A DNA stretch of 64,000 bases from NCBI GenBank assembly GCA_008508345.1, contig QNGE01003641.1, positions 1-64,000 of the forward strand. Direction: 5' to 3'. Made by a program: the position numbers and the translations under genes. The notes beneath the pieces are model-generated. The model worked only from the letters and a program-made list of their open reading frames with translations, was not told the origin of the DNA and searched no databases. Source of the DNA: Paragonimus westermani. Taxonomy: Eukaryota > Platyhelminthes > Trematoda > Plagiorchiida > Troglotrematidae. This document shows positions 12,916 to 24,153 of this stretch, piece after piece. Each line of letters opens with the position of its first letter. The first letter of the stretch is position 1.

Positions 12916-15722
12916 GGAAAGAAATATGAACATACATCCTAGGAAATTATTGAAGGCGCTCCAGTGTTGAAGAAATTCAACGCTCAGTCACACCGCTCGT
13001 TCCCGCTCACCGCGGCATCTGAACATCTGTTTTCGCTGGACATTGCAAATAACGTGATATTAACTGCGTGCCGCATGATTCATTGATCGATATTGTTTTG
13101 ACTAACCGATTCAGTTGTATTCATTTTCCATGCTAAAATGATTAGAAGTACGTGTTTACTGCTATAAAGTTGGTGGAAGGGATTACGGTCAAAGTTGGAA
13201 TTCGCCAGTACTTTTGCCACTAAATCTAACTTTTAAGATTATTAGTTAGAAGGTTAGTTAGTTGCCCTCAGTCAGCAAACCCATGATGTGTGTCTTGTTG
13301 GATGATTATCTTAAGTCGTCCTGAAATTTCCCACGAATCTATAATTCAGTTTACGAGAATTTAACGCTCACGAACTTCGAAACTTTTGTACGGCTGGTGC
13401 TTTTGAAGCTTTAGCAACATGTGGTGGAATGCAATACGGAGGAAATTCGCCCACCTGTACTCTGCACAAGCAGAGTGTCGGCTCTTGAGCATGGTGATGT
13501 CGTCTCACAAGGTTCGTTGACTTAAAAACAACCTACGAGTGGAACATTTATGTCTGGGTGGACGTGGTGTGCTATTTTTAAATAGGCAGCCCTGTGGTCA
13601 GTGTATAATTTGGGTTTGGGGTATGAAGACGTCAACAACGAAGCGTATTTGATTATATTGTTTCCGACTTTCTGGTTTAAGTCCAGCAGACAATGAACCC
13701 TGTGTGATGGGCCGGAGAAGAGAACTTGACGTAACTTGAGCATGAAATCTCTGTGTGCACCGGTTTACTGTATTTTCTTCTATTCTCTGTACCACTGTGT
13801 TAATTGTATCTTACTTCACCCTCGGTTTTTACTCTTAATTTGTTGCTATACGTTGACTGATTTTGGTTGCCGTTAACTTGTTGGTTATACAAGTATAACT
13901 TGAATCAGTGTACAAAATAACATGGACCATCGTTAAAGCATGTGTAACAACTTGATACAAACGCACTGATGCTACTCTCGCACTTTGAGAGAACAAACAC
14001 TCCAAAATCGACTTCATGGTCACCTTGTTGAAAGTGCATCGTATGAAGATCAACCTAACGTAACAGGAAATATGATAGCTTACCAGATCAGGTTGCTGCC
14101 ATGTGAATATGGGGTAAGGGTTGGGTAGGGGGGTAACCTGCGGAAATATGATTTTAAAACTTGTGACCTACAAATGCCAGGCGAAAACATCAAGTTTATG
14201 GTGTTGATCATCGCTGATTATTGTTTTTTGCAGTTCATGGTGAACTGCTTTAAATCCAACAATCCACTCATTATTTCACTTCGCATATGGCGGGAAAAAG
14301 CAATGCTGCAGTAGATCAGTAACTGGTAATCATGGTTTACTTCGAACTAATGTCATGCGTGTGTATTATTCAGAAGTTTATTAGCAGAAGACTACTAGAT
14401 GGAACTCTTCCCGTTACCATGAGAAAATACGTTCTTCCTCAGAAGCAGTAATGCGCAACAGAAGAGGTAAAGTTGTGTTTCGTAAATTCGATGCAGCGCT
14501 CTACATCAGTTACTGGGATACACCTTCCTATGACACTAACATGATGCCACACGTCCTGGTTGCTTTGAGGCTGAATTCCATCACTTATATCGACAGATCA
14601 CCTAGGCTAATTTGAATCATCCTTATGTGAAAATGATTTTAGACCTCAACATCTGTGAACGCAAACCTCAAAGAGAGTTGCCGAACATCCGAGTTCCGTG
14701 TATCTTCCAAGAATTGCCTGTGTTTCTCCAGCTGTTTACATGGCTCGATGCCTGAATTTATCCGCGTACGTGGAATTATGTTGAAATTCACGCATTTTTT
14801 CAAGCTGCGTTTCAGCTACGTCTATTATAACAATGAGAATAAAGACTTCTGGACGGACATGTGTATTTGATCATTCATTTTCGGGCCAGTACAATCATAT
14901 GAGGTTAGCAGAGTTTGATCGAGATATCGATCGGACTCTTTAAGGAGAAAATAGATTATTGGTCAGTCAACTGGCCATGGCTTGATTGGTCGGTTACCTC
15001 ACGCTTGTCCAATAGTTTGACGACGCAAGTTGGCCATCGATCCGATGGATTTGTGGACATGGTAGGTGCAGCGTCTGAACAAACATTTCTGATGACATAA
15101 TACCGGGTGAAGCAGCCCGATTCCGATAGTCTCAGTAGCATAATGTGTTCTAATTCAGACAGATTTTGATGGGTTGCCTGGTTTGCGATATACCATTTTA
15201 ATGGCTTGACCAGTTTTCACCAGATGAGCCAGAATAACACCCGATCGTGATTTATGCAACACGACAGTTTATCTTTAATCAGAGATTACGCGTAAATAGT
15301 GTTTACGTAACTTTGGGTGGTTAATTATACCATGCTGATTTGCAATCGACTGCAACACAATGTAAACGTTTATCAGAAGAAGTACACTAGTGCACTAAAG
15401 GGTTTATCCAATCCAGTAAGGGGTTGCGCAGCAGTTTAGTTGGACAGTCGGCATTACTATGGAGGTAAAAGTTTCCATACTTTCTGCTAGCAAAACCGAA
15501 ACATTACTCCGTGTGTTGAACAACTCAAGAGTAATGACATCGCTCTGAACACAACCCGGATAATCGACTTATTGCGTTTGTTGCAGTCTGAAACAGTGTT
15601 TCGTTGAAGGGTAAGTAATGTAACTACCTTGCTCATACTGAACATATCTAATGTGTTTGGCTTCAGTTTGGTGTTTTCCAGGAGCAAATTAGTAACGAAA
15701 AATTCGCAGAAAATCATTTGTA
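12916..15722. other. Gene-free stretch downstream of carrier, left arm
   Basis: No recognisable gene. Several short open frames occur on both strands, none with similarity I recognise. The stretch near 14100-14150 is purine-rich and shows more substitutions against the right arm than its neighbours. Confidence 0.5.
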
Positions 15723-15967
15723 AGATATCCGTACCGAGTTTAGTACGAATGAATTCAAACAGTTTGGGCGTCGCATTTAACTTGTTACTGATAAGTGGAT
15801 CGAGAATAACGCAACGTTGTGCGCAGTTTGTAATACTCTAAGTTTCACCCACATCCGAGTGGCTCCCTTGAGGATGTTGTTGTTAGAGTGATCTTAACTA
15901 CAACACTCCTGGGGGGGGGCATCCGAGGCGGTTGAAACGAGAAGCATTAAAACTTGCTCGTAATGCA
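15723..15967. repeat. Degenerate fold-back related to hammerhead-like elements, left arm
   Basis: This stretch aligns along its length with the fold-back at 23880-24153. Shared blocks include tttagtacgaatgaa, cagtttgtaatactct and ttgaaacg. It is an inverted pair: one half is antisense (gtttcacccacatccgagtgg) and the other sense (catccgaggcggttgaaacg). The CTGANGA box of the sense half is replaced by a run of nine Gs. The right-arm copy is at 25406-25647. Confidence 0.6.
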
Positions 15968-16020
15968 GTAAACGATGTTTACAGACCCGATAAAACTGCC
16001 CGTCTACCAGTTTCAGCCTC

Positions 16021-16097
16021 ATTAAATTTTCATCATCATCATAGACAGCAATACATCAGTGGTTAACACTAGTGCTTAACTGCCACAATTAAATTTT
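16021..16097. mobile_element. 57-bp insertion with 10-bp target duplication, left arm only
   Basis: The 10-mer attaaatttt occurs at 16021-16030 and again at 16088-16097. The right arm has a single, slightly different site here (atcaaattt). The inserted 57 bp begin with (CAT)4 and contain cagtggttaacac, like the A-box region of the tRNA-type SINE heads at 50.99 and 55.89 kb. Read on the - strand it ends in an ATG repeat tail. A truncated SINE is the best reading. Confidence 0.65.
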
Positions 16098-16104
16098 ACA
16101 GGCC

Positions 16105-16443
16105 GCAATTGGCAAAGTGCACGTTTATTACAGTAAGATTAAGTTGTAAATAGTTGGGTCAAATCCAGTTGTGTATAAGTATGAAGTCTTCCTACAAAAG
16201 ATAGTTATACTATGCATGGCAAAAGATTAGATGCAGCCACGATTCATTACTGACGTTAGCATGCACTGTGTTCNGCAATTGGCAAAGTGCACGTTTATTA
16301 CAGTAAGATTAAGTTGTAAATAGTTGGGTCAAATCCAGTTGTGTATAAGTATGAAGTCTTCCTACAAAAGATAGTTATACTATGCATGGCAAAAGATTAG
16401 ATGCAGCCACGATTCATTACTGACGTTAGCATGCACTGTGTTC
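16105..16443. repeat. 169-bp exact direct duplication around a single N
   Basis: Bases 16105-16273 and 16275-16443 are identical as far as I can compare, separated only by the N at 16274. This is what a scaffolder leaves when two overlapping contig ends are joined without being merged. Both copies include the last 43 bases of the left arm, which also occur inverted at 25293-25335. Confidence 0.93.
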
Positions 16444-19400
16444 TGTTTGTGCAGGGGGAGTTTAATAAGATGTCACTGGTGTTCTCGTACACATTTCCGT
16501 TGAGTTCTAGAATAATCACTATAGAGCAGGCGATCTTGAATCACTGTCAAATTAACACAATTTTAAAGTGACGAATACGAAACACTGATTATATAAACGT
16601 TTTCGATAGTTTACTGCTCGAGAATAGAACAGAAACAGCACCTTTTATTAGTTTCAGGTGTAACGAAATTCCGAACAGTTTTGACTTGTCAACTCAACTG
16701 ACCCTAAGCAGTAATTGTGTCAAGTGCCATGCAATTTATGATACGCTTGAGGCAGAATTTTGGATAATTATGGAAATTGCGGTTTTGACTTTAGGTATGG
16801 CAACTGCAAGTTAAACGGATCAAAGAACAACAGCTCGAAAGACTCAACACTAGACCGAGAAAACCTGAAAACAACGCAGTCATCACACATCCAGGAGATA
16901 ACCACCACCGACTAGGCGTCATGTGGGATTTATGCGCCTTCCAGTCAACTACTTCAGAGAGATAAGGCGAAGAAGGTTGTCAAGTGCTAGATGGTTCATT
17001 ATTTGAAAGAGTAATCTGGGCTTATCATCACATAAGGACTAGGTAGGAAGTATTTTATACGACAAGATAAGCCTTCAGAGGAGTAGGTGTGGATCTGGTT
17101 GTGATTATTGGAGACAACTTCCAGCACCGTTTCTGTCACATAAACGTCATGGGAAAAACTTGTGGCGTAAATGTTTCACTAGATGTCCTCTTCGATTTAC
17201 GCACACACAGTGGGTAAACGATTAAAATCTTATACAGAGAAGAACATTAAACACAATCACAAGCATTGGATTGGTCCGAGTTTGTCACCACAACACAGAA
17301 AGGGCATCACTCAAACCAAGCTGCTCACAGAGGTTGAGCTTCAGTATTCTGATAAACAAGACTATCGCAAAGACCAGTAACGGGAATTTGCCAAAGACGA
17401 TCCGATAGGTCTTGTTAGTGCTGACGATGTTTGCATTCGGAAAGTATTACGCAAGTGAATAATCTAGCTGTCGGCACTGTGTTGACTGCAAAATTGGTAT
17501 GATGCTTTGGCTTGTCGGACGTTAAGCCCAATTTCGAATAATCTCAGGTATTCACCGTAGGTAGATGGCTAAGTACCAGCATTCAGTTGGTTGCCGTAAT
17601 TAGATTTGACTACTGCTGGTAACGCGTGGTTACCGACAGGCTGTCACGTAATATGTGTGTTGTAGCACATGAACTAAACTTCTAATAATTTTAGCACTGA
17701 TGTCATTTCACTGAATGGACAGTTGCGGGAAATACTGGTGTTGCTCTATCCTGACCGGTATTTCTGTGATGACGTAAAGTTTCGAGTGCTCCTGATAAAC
17801 CTTCAAGGCTGGTTTTATCAAGAAGTTCTTAATGAACATTTAATCGAGCACTGAATCGAGTGTTCTTGCCAGAAACTTCTTGTAAAAAGCTCAAACACAC
17901 TTGTGGAGCGTAGACAGTCACAATATGCTGTGATGTGTACTGGAAAAAGTGGGAATGGCTCTTGTTTCCTGTGTGTGTAGAGGTCATAGAGTTACGTTGG
18001 AGGAAGGGCTGGTGTTAGCAATGACGTTAGTGCAGAGATACTACGGCTATAAAAACGACTGAGGAGCCCATATGATTTATGATCACCTCTTCTCTTTCTT
18101 GTTCGTCTCCTCCTCCGCCTCCTCCTCCTCCTCCAGATAGCCATATCTAAATGATTGTGCAGACCTCACTGCTGTCGTGCTTCCGTAAGTCCTTATATTA
18201 TTGTTCTGAGTAAGCCAAACATGATGCTGTTCTTGTATTGCAAACCTAACTGTGGCACGTTTCTTTAGTTACTCACATCTTGTGTGTCCTCATTATTCCC
18301 CAAAAATTTAGATAACTCGTTTCAGTTAATCACTTTCGAAGTCAGAAGCGTGTTGCAAGGCAAACGGTAATGGACAACTAAGAACTCCACGCCAAAAAAC
18401 TAATCAACCTAGTGTCTCTACACGAACTGGACGAACGGCCGATAAATCAAAAATACTAGTGTACAATAATTGAGAATCCTGAGCGAGTGTGCATGCCGTG
18501 TCGTAATTTTAAGTATTTGTCCAAACTAATGCTCCAGAGTGTAAAGCTGTTTTTATCGAATGTTGAGCAAATGACAACCACAAAGAAAATTAATGATAAG
18601 TGAATATGGTCGTCACATAATTAAAATATCACTGCTGTTCAATGAGTGTCTAACGGTTTCCTACGCCTTGCAAGACACGTTTACATTAACAGGTTTAAGC
18701 AAACTATTGCATGGAGTGTCTTCATTACTTACAGCATACATAAAATAATCCGGACTATTTTCTGCAACCTATCGACTTGGAATACCAGGCTCCACTCAAT
18801 CGGCTCTTGATTACCATTCCGTTTGTGTGGTCTGAATGACAGAAACTTTGAGTTCAAATACGCGCGCATCTAGGAATAATGCAAAACATGTATTACCGAT
18901 AGTAGATTTGAATTAGTGGTGATTCCTCATTAAATCCCTAGCGTTATGTCCGTCTGACAAATAATTACCTGGTTGATAATCGCACATTTTGGTTCTGCCG
19001 AATACATTAGGTCGGATCTGCAGCTAAAGTTTCCCTATAGCTTAGTTTGAGCAGCTTGGTCAACACGTGGACCTATCGGTTACTGTGAGATTCATCTCCT
19101 TTGTTCTGATTCAATGAATCGGATTTTCTTTTTATCACGACTCGGTTTTCCGTCATCAATCTACCTAGCAGTATATCTATAGTCATGTAACATACCCTAG
19201 GCAAACGTTTCAGTTGATGTTTATAATTACTCAGTAGCTGGTTTTTTTTTGTAAAGTTCGATCGAGCCTTACGTGTGATTATTTAGTAAACAGATGATCG
19301 CTTTTTTCAAGTCAATAGGATTGAAGAGCGACATAAAAATAAACATCGAGTGAAGTTTGGGATGTTCTCGTTTAAATGAATTACCACAGCTGTTTAGTAT

Positions 19401-21950
19401 ACTTTATAACACTTTTTAAGACTGAACGTAAATCGCCCCCTGAACGACACGATCGTGCCTGGTGTTAATTCAAAGGCACATTGGCCCACAGTCTCCTCAC
19501 GAAAGCATAGCTGCAGATATAAAATGCTGTTTTGGCGAAGGCAGGTGCTGCTGCTGAGCTCTAACAAGAATGACAGTCGAATATTTTGGCTCTCTTCTGA
19601 AGCTGTTAGGCGAATGGATTGGAAAGCTGCCACTAACGTTAAATGATAGCAAATTGTCATCAAATTGGCACTGGAGAGAATGTAGTTCAAATAAGCCTGT
19701 CTGAGAGATCTATTCGGAGAATGTGAGAGATAATGATTGCGCCTTCTCTGTTTTGTCGATAGATTATTGAGAACCACTCTGACGCAACATGTGTGCTACT
19801 GAGTAGCTTTGTGGCTGATATTTAAGATGTGGTTGAGTCTCACATATGTATGTAAGCCAGCATCTTATAAAAGGCTCATAGAATGCAGCTGATAGTCGTA
19901 ATACTGATAACTAATGTGACAGCTTTTTTCATTTATAAGAAAGTCGATAGTGAAAAATCCGGATTCTAACTAGCAACAGAACAACCGGCACAAACTCTAT
20001 AAGCTACCTACCAGGAGAGATATGAGGTCCCGTCAAGAGTTCAGAGATTTCGTAGTTAGACTCGATTGTTCACTTTATCCATTGTGCCACAAGAAATTCA
20101 CCAAATCATCCAAGGAGTTGTTTGCCAACTAGGATTTCTTAACCACTTCACGCTGCAATCCATCAACGCAACCGTCGATCATTAAATTTCATTACTAATG
20201 AGCAAGGTGGCAGACTTGATAATTTTGAGCTCATCGGTCTCGTCATGGGTTAGATTTTGGCAGAAGCCCAGAGATGTTGCGACTAGGTCACTTTTAATAA
20301 CTGTAAAGCTTCCGTTTTTGGAAATCAGTTAGTTGAAACCGAGGCAACGAAATATCGCACACAAACGATTTCTACATACACAGGGTAGGTTGATAGCGTT
20401 TGGTGTACGCAATGAATGAAAGCAAAGATGTACTGGTAACGCCCTTAGCGAATTGTTCGCTTACACACGGATAGTCCCTTTTTGACTGAATATTCCATGC
20501 TTACCGTTAAATCTGTCTTTTCGTTTTCCGTTTTGTATTCATTCACTCAGCTCTTTCAGGCATTCCGTCAATCATTTTGAAAAATGTTCACCTCTCATTT
20601 GACACAAATTTCTGTTCTTCTTAGTTTCGAAAGTATTGTCAGTTGAACTGGTTGACATTTTCATGGGAAGACCCATTTTATAGCGCTATTTATAACCCTT
20701 GTCAGATTCCTCCCTAAGATTGAACAGTATATTCGCCATTCACATGCACTTCACGGGACACGCACTGCACATTGTCTTCTGAGATGCGTAGAGCAGTCCG
20801 TTAAACGACGGACTGAGATAGAAATTTCCAGTGCCATATGGCTACTGAGAATTCAAGTAGTATCGCCCAACGGAAAACATTCATAGGAATTTATAGTCCG
20901 TCCACTACAGACAGTCTTTCCTGGATAAGATTTCTTTAGTCCTTTAGACAGTCAACATTTCACAGTCGCCTGACAGTTGAATAGGATATCGAATACTTAA
21001 CGCTGTGTGTAACTTAAAAAAAGCTGCCCATTCCAAGTTGGTTCAGAGTACAATATGAGTCCACATGTCTTAATTTGTTGCCTTGTCATAGTGTTTAAAA
21101 GTGAGAACAAGCATCTCGATTTATATGACTTTGGGTGGTGTGTATACATGCCGAAAGGTACAATTTCAGCCATTGGCATTATGACATTTTCATGAGTGAG
21201 ATAAGTTAAGCATTACGATTGGTGATGTTCAACTAAAAGTCCAGTTCATAAGTTTGACGTTCAGCGAAATAGATGGAAATGGTTCACGTTGTTATCAACT
21301 CATTCGCTCAGTTAGTTTCACATAAATAACTTCAGAGCTGACTAAAATTATGGCAAGATTAGCAATCACTGAGAAATTATGTTTGGAATTGCGTGTATGG
21401 TAGCTGACCTGTGAATGTTGTTGCGCGATTAGTTAACGGCATGTGTCTGACATCAGAATGGAACTCCATAATGGTGTGGGCATTTTGTTCTGAGATACTG
21501 AACATTCGCTGCATGTGGAGATCAGTGAAAGTTAAAGATGGAATGTTGCACAGTTGTAGGAATTTGATCAGCTGGATTGAATGATGCTAACATTGGGAGC
21601 TGTTCTATGTTAGCTAGATACGTGACCCGTGTACCTGGATTTAAACTAGAACATTTCATCAGTCATACTGTATCAAGCACCAATTGCTTTCGCCACGGAA
21701 GATGTTTAGAAATTGTATACATTGTTGGATAGAAGCCGAATATTCCCAATTGAAGGGCTTGCACCTGACAACAAAAGAGATCTGCCCTCGCTCACAACTC
21801 ACTGCGTTTTTGCGTATGCACACTCACCTGTCACCTCCGAACACGGGAGTAATATGTGATAAATATGATTAATTTTCTAACCGATTAATTTTAACAATAC
21901 TAGTTTGTATCACGGTAGCCTATGATGAACATAACTGAAAAACGTTAGTG
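16444..21950. other. Unassigned part of the spacer between the arms
   Basis: No gene recognised. It contains a pyrimidine tract with TCC repeats (18087-18134), a T8 run near 19244, and a 127-codon open frame on the - strand (19394-19777) without recognisable similarity. No gypsy gag, primer-binding site or LTR was found ahead of the protease at 21951. Confidence 0.5.
18087..18134. repeat. Pyrimidine tract / TCC microsatellite
   Basis: Nearly pure C/T stretch ending in a TCC repeat interrupted by one CGCC. Confidence 0.9.
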
Positions 21951-22353
21951 TCTGCTTCTGGCAAGAGTCACGATTTTATTGTTGACACCAGTAGTGTGGA
22001 GTCGATAACCTCACGCTCAGACCTAGCTGTATTTAATCCTGATTCTGTTCTGCAGCCTACACAGGTTGACATTCTTGGTTTTACTGGTCATTCACTGCCT
22101 GTTGTAGGCTACTGCACTTTCTCAGTGAAGTTGTACGATGCTAGCCCTATTGCTTATCAATTTCTAGTTACAAGTTCAGGTCGTTCTATTCTTCGTCCTA
22201 AAGCTTCACGACGACTACATTCTGACATTTCTCTACTGACTTCAGTAAATGACGTTGATATTAAACAAGTTATAATGGACTGCTCTAAAGCCACAGGAGG
22301 AATGCGAATACCAAAGGTTAAAGTTAAAGCCTCTGGATTCCCAGTCTTTCTTG
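21951..22353 (+). pseudogene. Gypsy aspartic protease fragment
   Basis: The retropepsin active-site box is FIVDTS (Asp codon at 21984-21986); Thr-Ser replaces the commoner Thr-Gly, which still fits retropepsins. The ILGFTGHSLPVVG segment downstream is typical of gypsy proteases. The frame then runs into the linker to the reverse transcriptase (ATGGMRIPKVKVKASGFPVF) until the fold-back insertion at 22368. Confidence 0.82.
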
Positions 22354-22367
22354 AGAGACGAATTATT

Positions 22368-22616
22368 TTGGTATTGATATGTCCACCGAGCTTGGCATTT
22401 AGGTTGCAAACGTTTCATCACCAAGCGAGGTGACATCATCAGTGAGTGAGCGTTTCAGCCACATTCAAAATTATATGTTGAAACACTCACGCACTGATGA
22501 TGTCACCTCGCTTGGTGATGAAACGTTTGCAACCTTAATGCCAAGCTCGGCGAACATATCAATACCGAAACAATCAACCCGAGCTACAAACAACACTGCC
22601 ACTGTTCCCAACCATC
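22368..22616. mobile_element. Fold-back element A with hammerhead-like cores, inserted in gypsy pol
   Basis: A 249-bp element is bounded by a perfect 14-bp target duplication (AGAGACGAATTATT at 22354-22367 and 22617-22630). Removing the element and one copy of the duplication restores the gypsy reading frame. Arms 22366-22455 and 22481-22570 are complementary with few mismatches. A tail of about 46 bp follows the second arm. Each arm holds CTGATGA, a TCACC/GGTGA stem and GAAACGT: sense at 22494-22526, antisense at 22410-22442. Structure and variable-length duplication fit a non-autonomous Penelope-type element. Confidence 0.8.
22494..22530 (+). ncRNA. Hammerhead-ribozyme-like motif, element A (sense arm)
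   Basis: CTGATGA (22494-22500) is followed by stem TCACC/GGTGA with loop TCGCTT, then GAAACGT (22520-22526). GCA just before the CTGATGA box pairs with TGC after GAAACGTT, as stem I would. The known hammerhead core is CUGANGA-stem II-GAAA-stem III-UH. Here stem III is reduced to almost nothing and two extra bases flank stem II, so cleavage activity is uncertain. Confidence 0.4.
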
Positions 22617-22884
22617 AGAGACGAATTATTCCATTTGGTTTGGGAGAACTTATGCAATCCATGTGTGACACAGGAGTAATAACACCTACTACAACTACAA
22701 TAGTGACACCATTGAAAGCTGATTGGATTACACGTAGAATTTGTAGTGACTATAGCCTAACGTTGAATACACGCGTACTACAACATATCTGCACAACAGA
22801 AGAACCTGAGGATGTGCTGTATCGTTTGGCGGGTTCTAAGGTCTTTTCAAAAATTGATTTAAGGGATACTTACCTACAAATGCC
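22617..22884 (+). pseudogene. Gypsy reverse transcriptase, N-terminal part
   Basis: The frame resumes with RRIIPFGLGELMQ, then the ICSDY segment and the palm motif FSKIDLRDTYLQ, whose Asp (about 22855) is one of the catalytic carboxylates. Coding similarity stops after LQMPL, where an unidentified segment intervenes. Confidence 0.82.
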
Positions 22885-23192
22885 ACTTGTAACGAATATA
22901 ATAAATAATATTTTGATAGTCGCACTCATCTGTAGCTAATTGATGATTTTGGTTTTCCATCTACTGTTGTTTTAGTCAAGCTATCCACTTTGTAACATCC
23001 GTCCCGGAGCTGAAATCACAACTCGCTCCGTGCCTGGCTAACTTGACTTGTTACTCTGTACGCTCTATTTTCCATGGTCGGTACTGATAAACGGGGTCAA
23101 CGCGCTGATTCCGTTTTTCATTGTCGATCGGTTATCGATAGTGAACACTGACTGGGTATTATTTGGCTGGATCAGTTTCAACACACTTGATG
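22885..23192. other. Unidentified segment of about 300 bp inside the gypsy RT
   Basis: The expected RT sequence between LQMPL and LTVITTPFG is interrupted by about 300 bp of non-coding sequence. The flanks share only a short acttg. No terminal repeats or tail were seen. Its edges are approximate. Confidence 0.5.
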
Positions 23193-23640
23193 AATTATGA
23201 AGCAACTTGACTGTGATTACCACACCATTCGGTCTGTAACGATACAATTTTCTACCGTTTGGTTCAAACGTTTCGCCAACTGTATTTCACGGTGTTATGA
23301 ATACAGTTACTAACAACTTAAATGGTATAGAAACCTATCAGAATGATGTTACTGTTCATGCTCCTGATAAGCTTATCCATGATTATCGTCTTCTTTCTCT
23401 GTTGAAATGATTTTTTGATTCCAGTATGGCCATTAACCCCAAAAAGTGTAACTTTTCAGTTTCTTCGTTCTCATGTCTTGGTTACTTTGTTGATAGCTGT
23501 GGCTTGAAACCAGATTCGCATCGCTTGGCCCCATTAGTGAATGCACCGTCACCGGCTAATCATCATGAACTCCGTTCTGTTTTGGGTGCACTCAAATATT
23601 GCTCACGCTTTATTTCGAACTCCGCCCAGTGTTGTATTTT
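23193..23640 (+). pseudogene. Gypsy reverse transcriptase, C-terminal part
   Basis: It resumes with VITTPFGL and a stop in place of the next residue, then NFLPFG. The catalytic Y-x-D-D box reads YQND (23336-23347), so the first Asp is lost. The NPKKCNFSVSSFSCLGY and LRSVLGALKYCSRF segments of the connection follow. At least two in-frame stops are present. Confidence 0.82.
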
Positions 23641-23879
23641 TTTGTTTGATATGTTATCCATCAACAATTTTTCTTGATTCACTAACCACCAGAAAACTTT
23701 TAGTATTTTACTCCGTCACCTTCATACTACTGCTGTTTTGAAACCGTCCTCTGCCAAGAATCATTCAACTGAAATTGCCGATGCTCCTCCCATTGGAATA
23801 GGTGCGGCTCTCGAACAGTGTTGTAAACCCGTCGTCTGCCTAAAGCCAAACGCGGATCTTCTAAGACACAACGTGAAGC

Positions 23880-24153
23880 CGTAACATATCCGCACTAAAT
23901 TTAGTACGAATGAAGTTGAATAGTTTGGGATTCCTGTTTAACATGTTATTGATAAACAGATTGTGAATAACACAAAGTTACGAGCAAGTTGTAATACTCT
24001 ACGTTTCAACCACCTCGGGTGACCTTCCTCAGGAGTGTTGTAATCGAATGTGATTTCGATTACAACACTCCTGAGGAAGGCCACCCGAGGTGGTTGAAAC
24101 GTAGAGTATTACAACTTGCTCGTAACTTTGTGTTATTCCCAATCTGCTTATCA
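23880..24153. mobile_element. Fold-back element B with hammerhead-like cores, inserted in RNase H
   Basis: A 274-bp element is flanked by a 12-bp imperfect duplication of the gypsy sequence (acaacgtgaagc at 23868-23879, acaaagtgaagc at 24154-24165; 11 of 12 match). Arms 23949-24048 and 24055-24154 are complementary with about three mismatches, around a 6-base loop. The left arm has a further 65-70 bp extension. CTGAGGA (24071-24077) and GAAACGT (24096-24102) lie on the + strand, and the same pair lies antisense at 24002-24032. Confidence 0.8.
24071..24107 (+). ncRNA. Hammerhead-ribozyme-like motif, element B (sense arm)
   Basis: CTGAGGA is followed by a CCACC-CGA-GGTGG hairpin and GAAACGTA. 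ACTC ahead of the box pairs with GAGT after GAAACGTA, as stem I. Compared with element A, the closing pair of the stem changes from T-A to C-G, a compensatory change. As in element A, stem III is almost absent. Confidence 0.4.

Larger units (their letters stand above)
1..16147. repeat. Left arm of giant inverted repeat (about 16.1 kb)
   Basis: The reverse complement of this stretch is found at 25293-41853. Base 1 pairs with 41853 and base 16147 with 25293. Most sampled stretches are identical over tens to hundreds of bases; differences are scattered substitutions plus a few indels. The arm holds a complete-looking mitochondrial carrier gene, a fold-back element in its first intron and a degenerate hammerhead-like fold-back near its inner end. 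The repeat reaches the window edge, so its true outer limit is unknown. It may be a real duplication or a false one from assembly. Confidence 0.97.

Noticed and set aside
14100..14150. GGGTAAGGGTTGGGTAGGGGGGT as an interstitial telomere
   Set aside because: Too short and irregular, and the right arm differs at several positions; no TTAGGG array.
15487..15841. Overlapping 70-76 codon frames on both strands near the inner arm end
   Set aside because: They are by-products of the fold-back-related repeat and its flank; no independent coding signal.
19394..19777. 127-codon open frame on the - strand as a gene
   Set aside because: No recognisable similarity, no splice context, and overlapping open frame on the other strand; consistent with chance.
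22368..24153. CRISPR array or bacterial attenuator reading of the hairpins
   Set aside because: The host is eukaryotic, there are only single inverted pairs without spacers, and each is bounded by target duplications.
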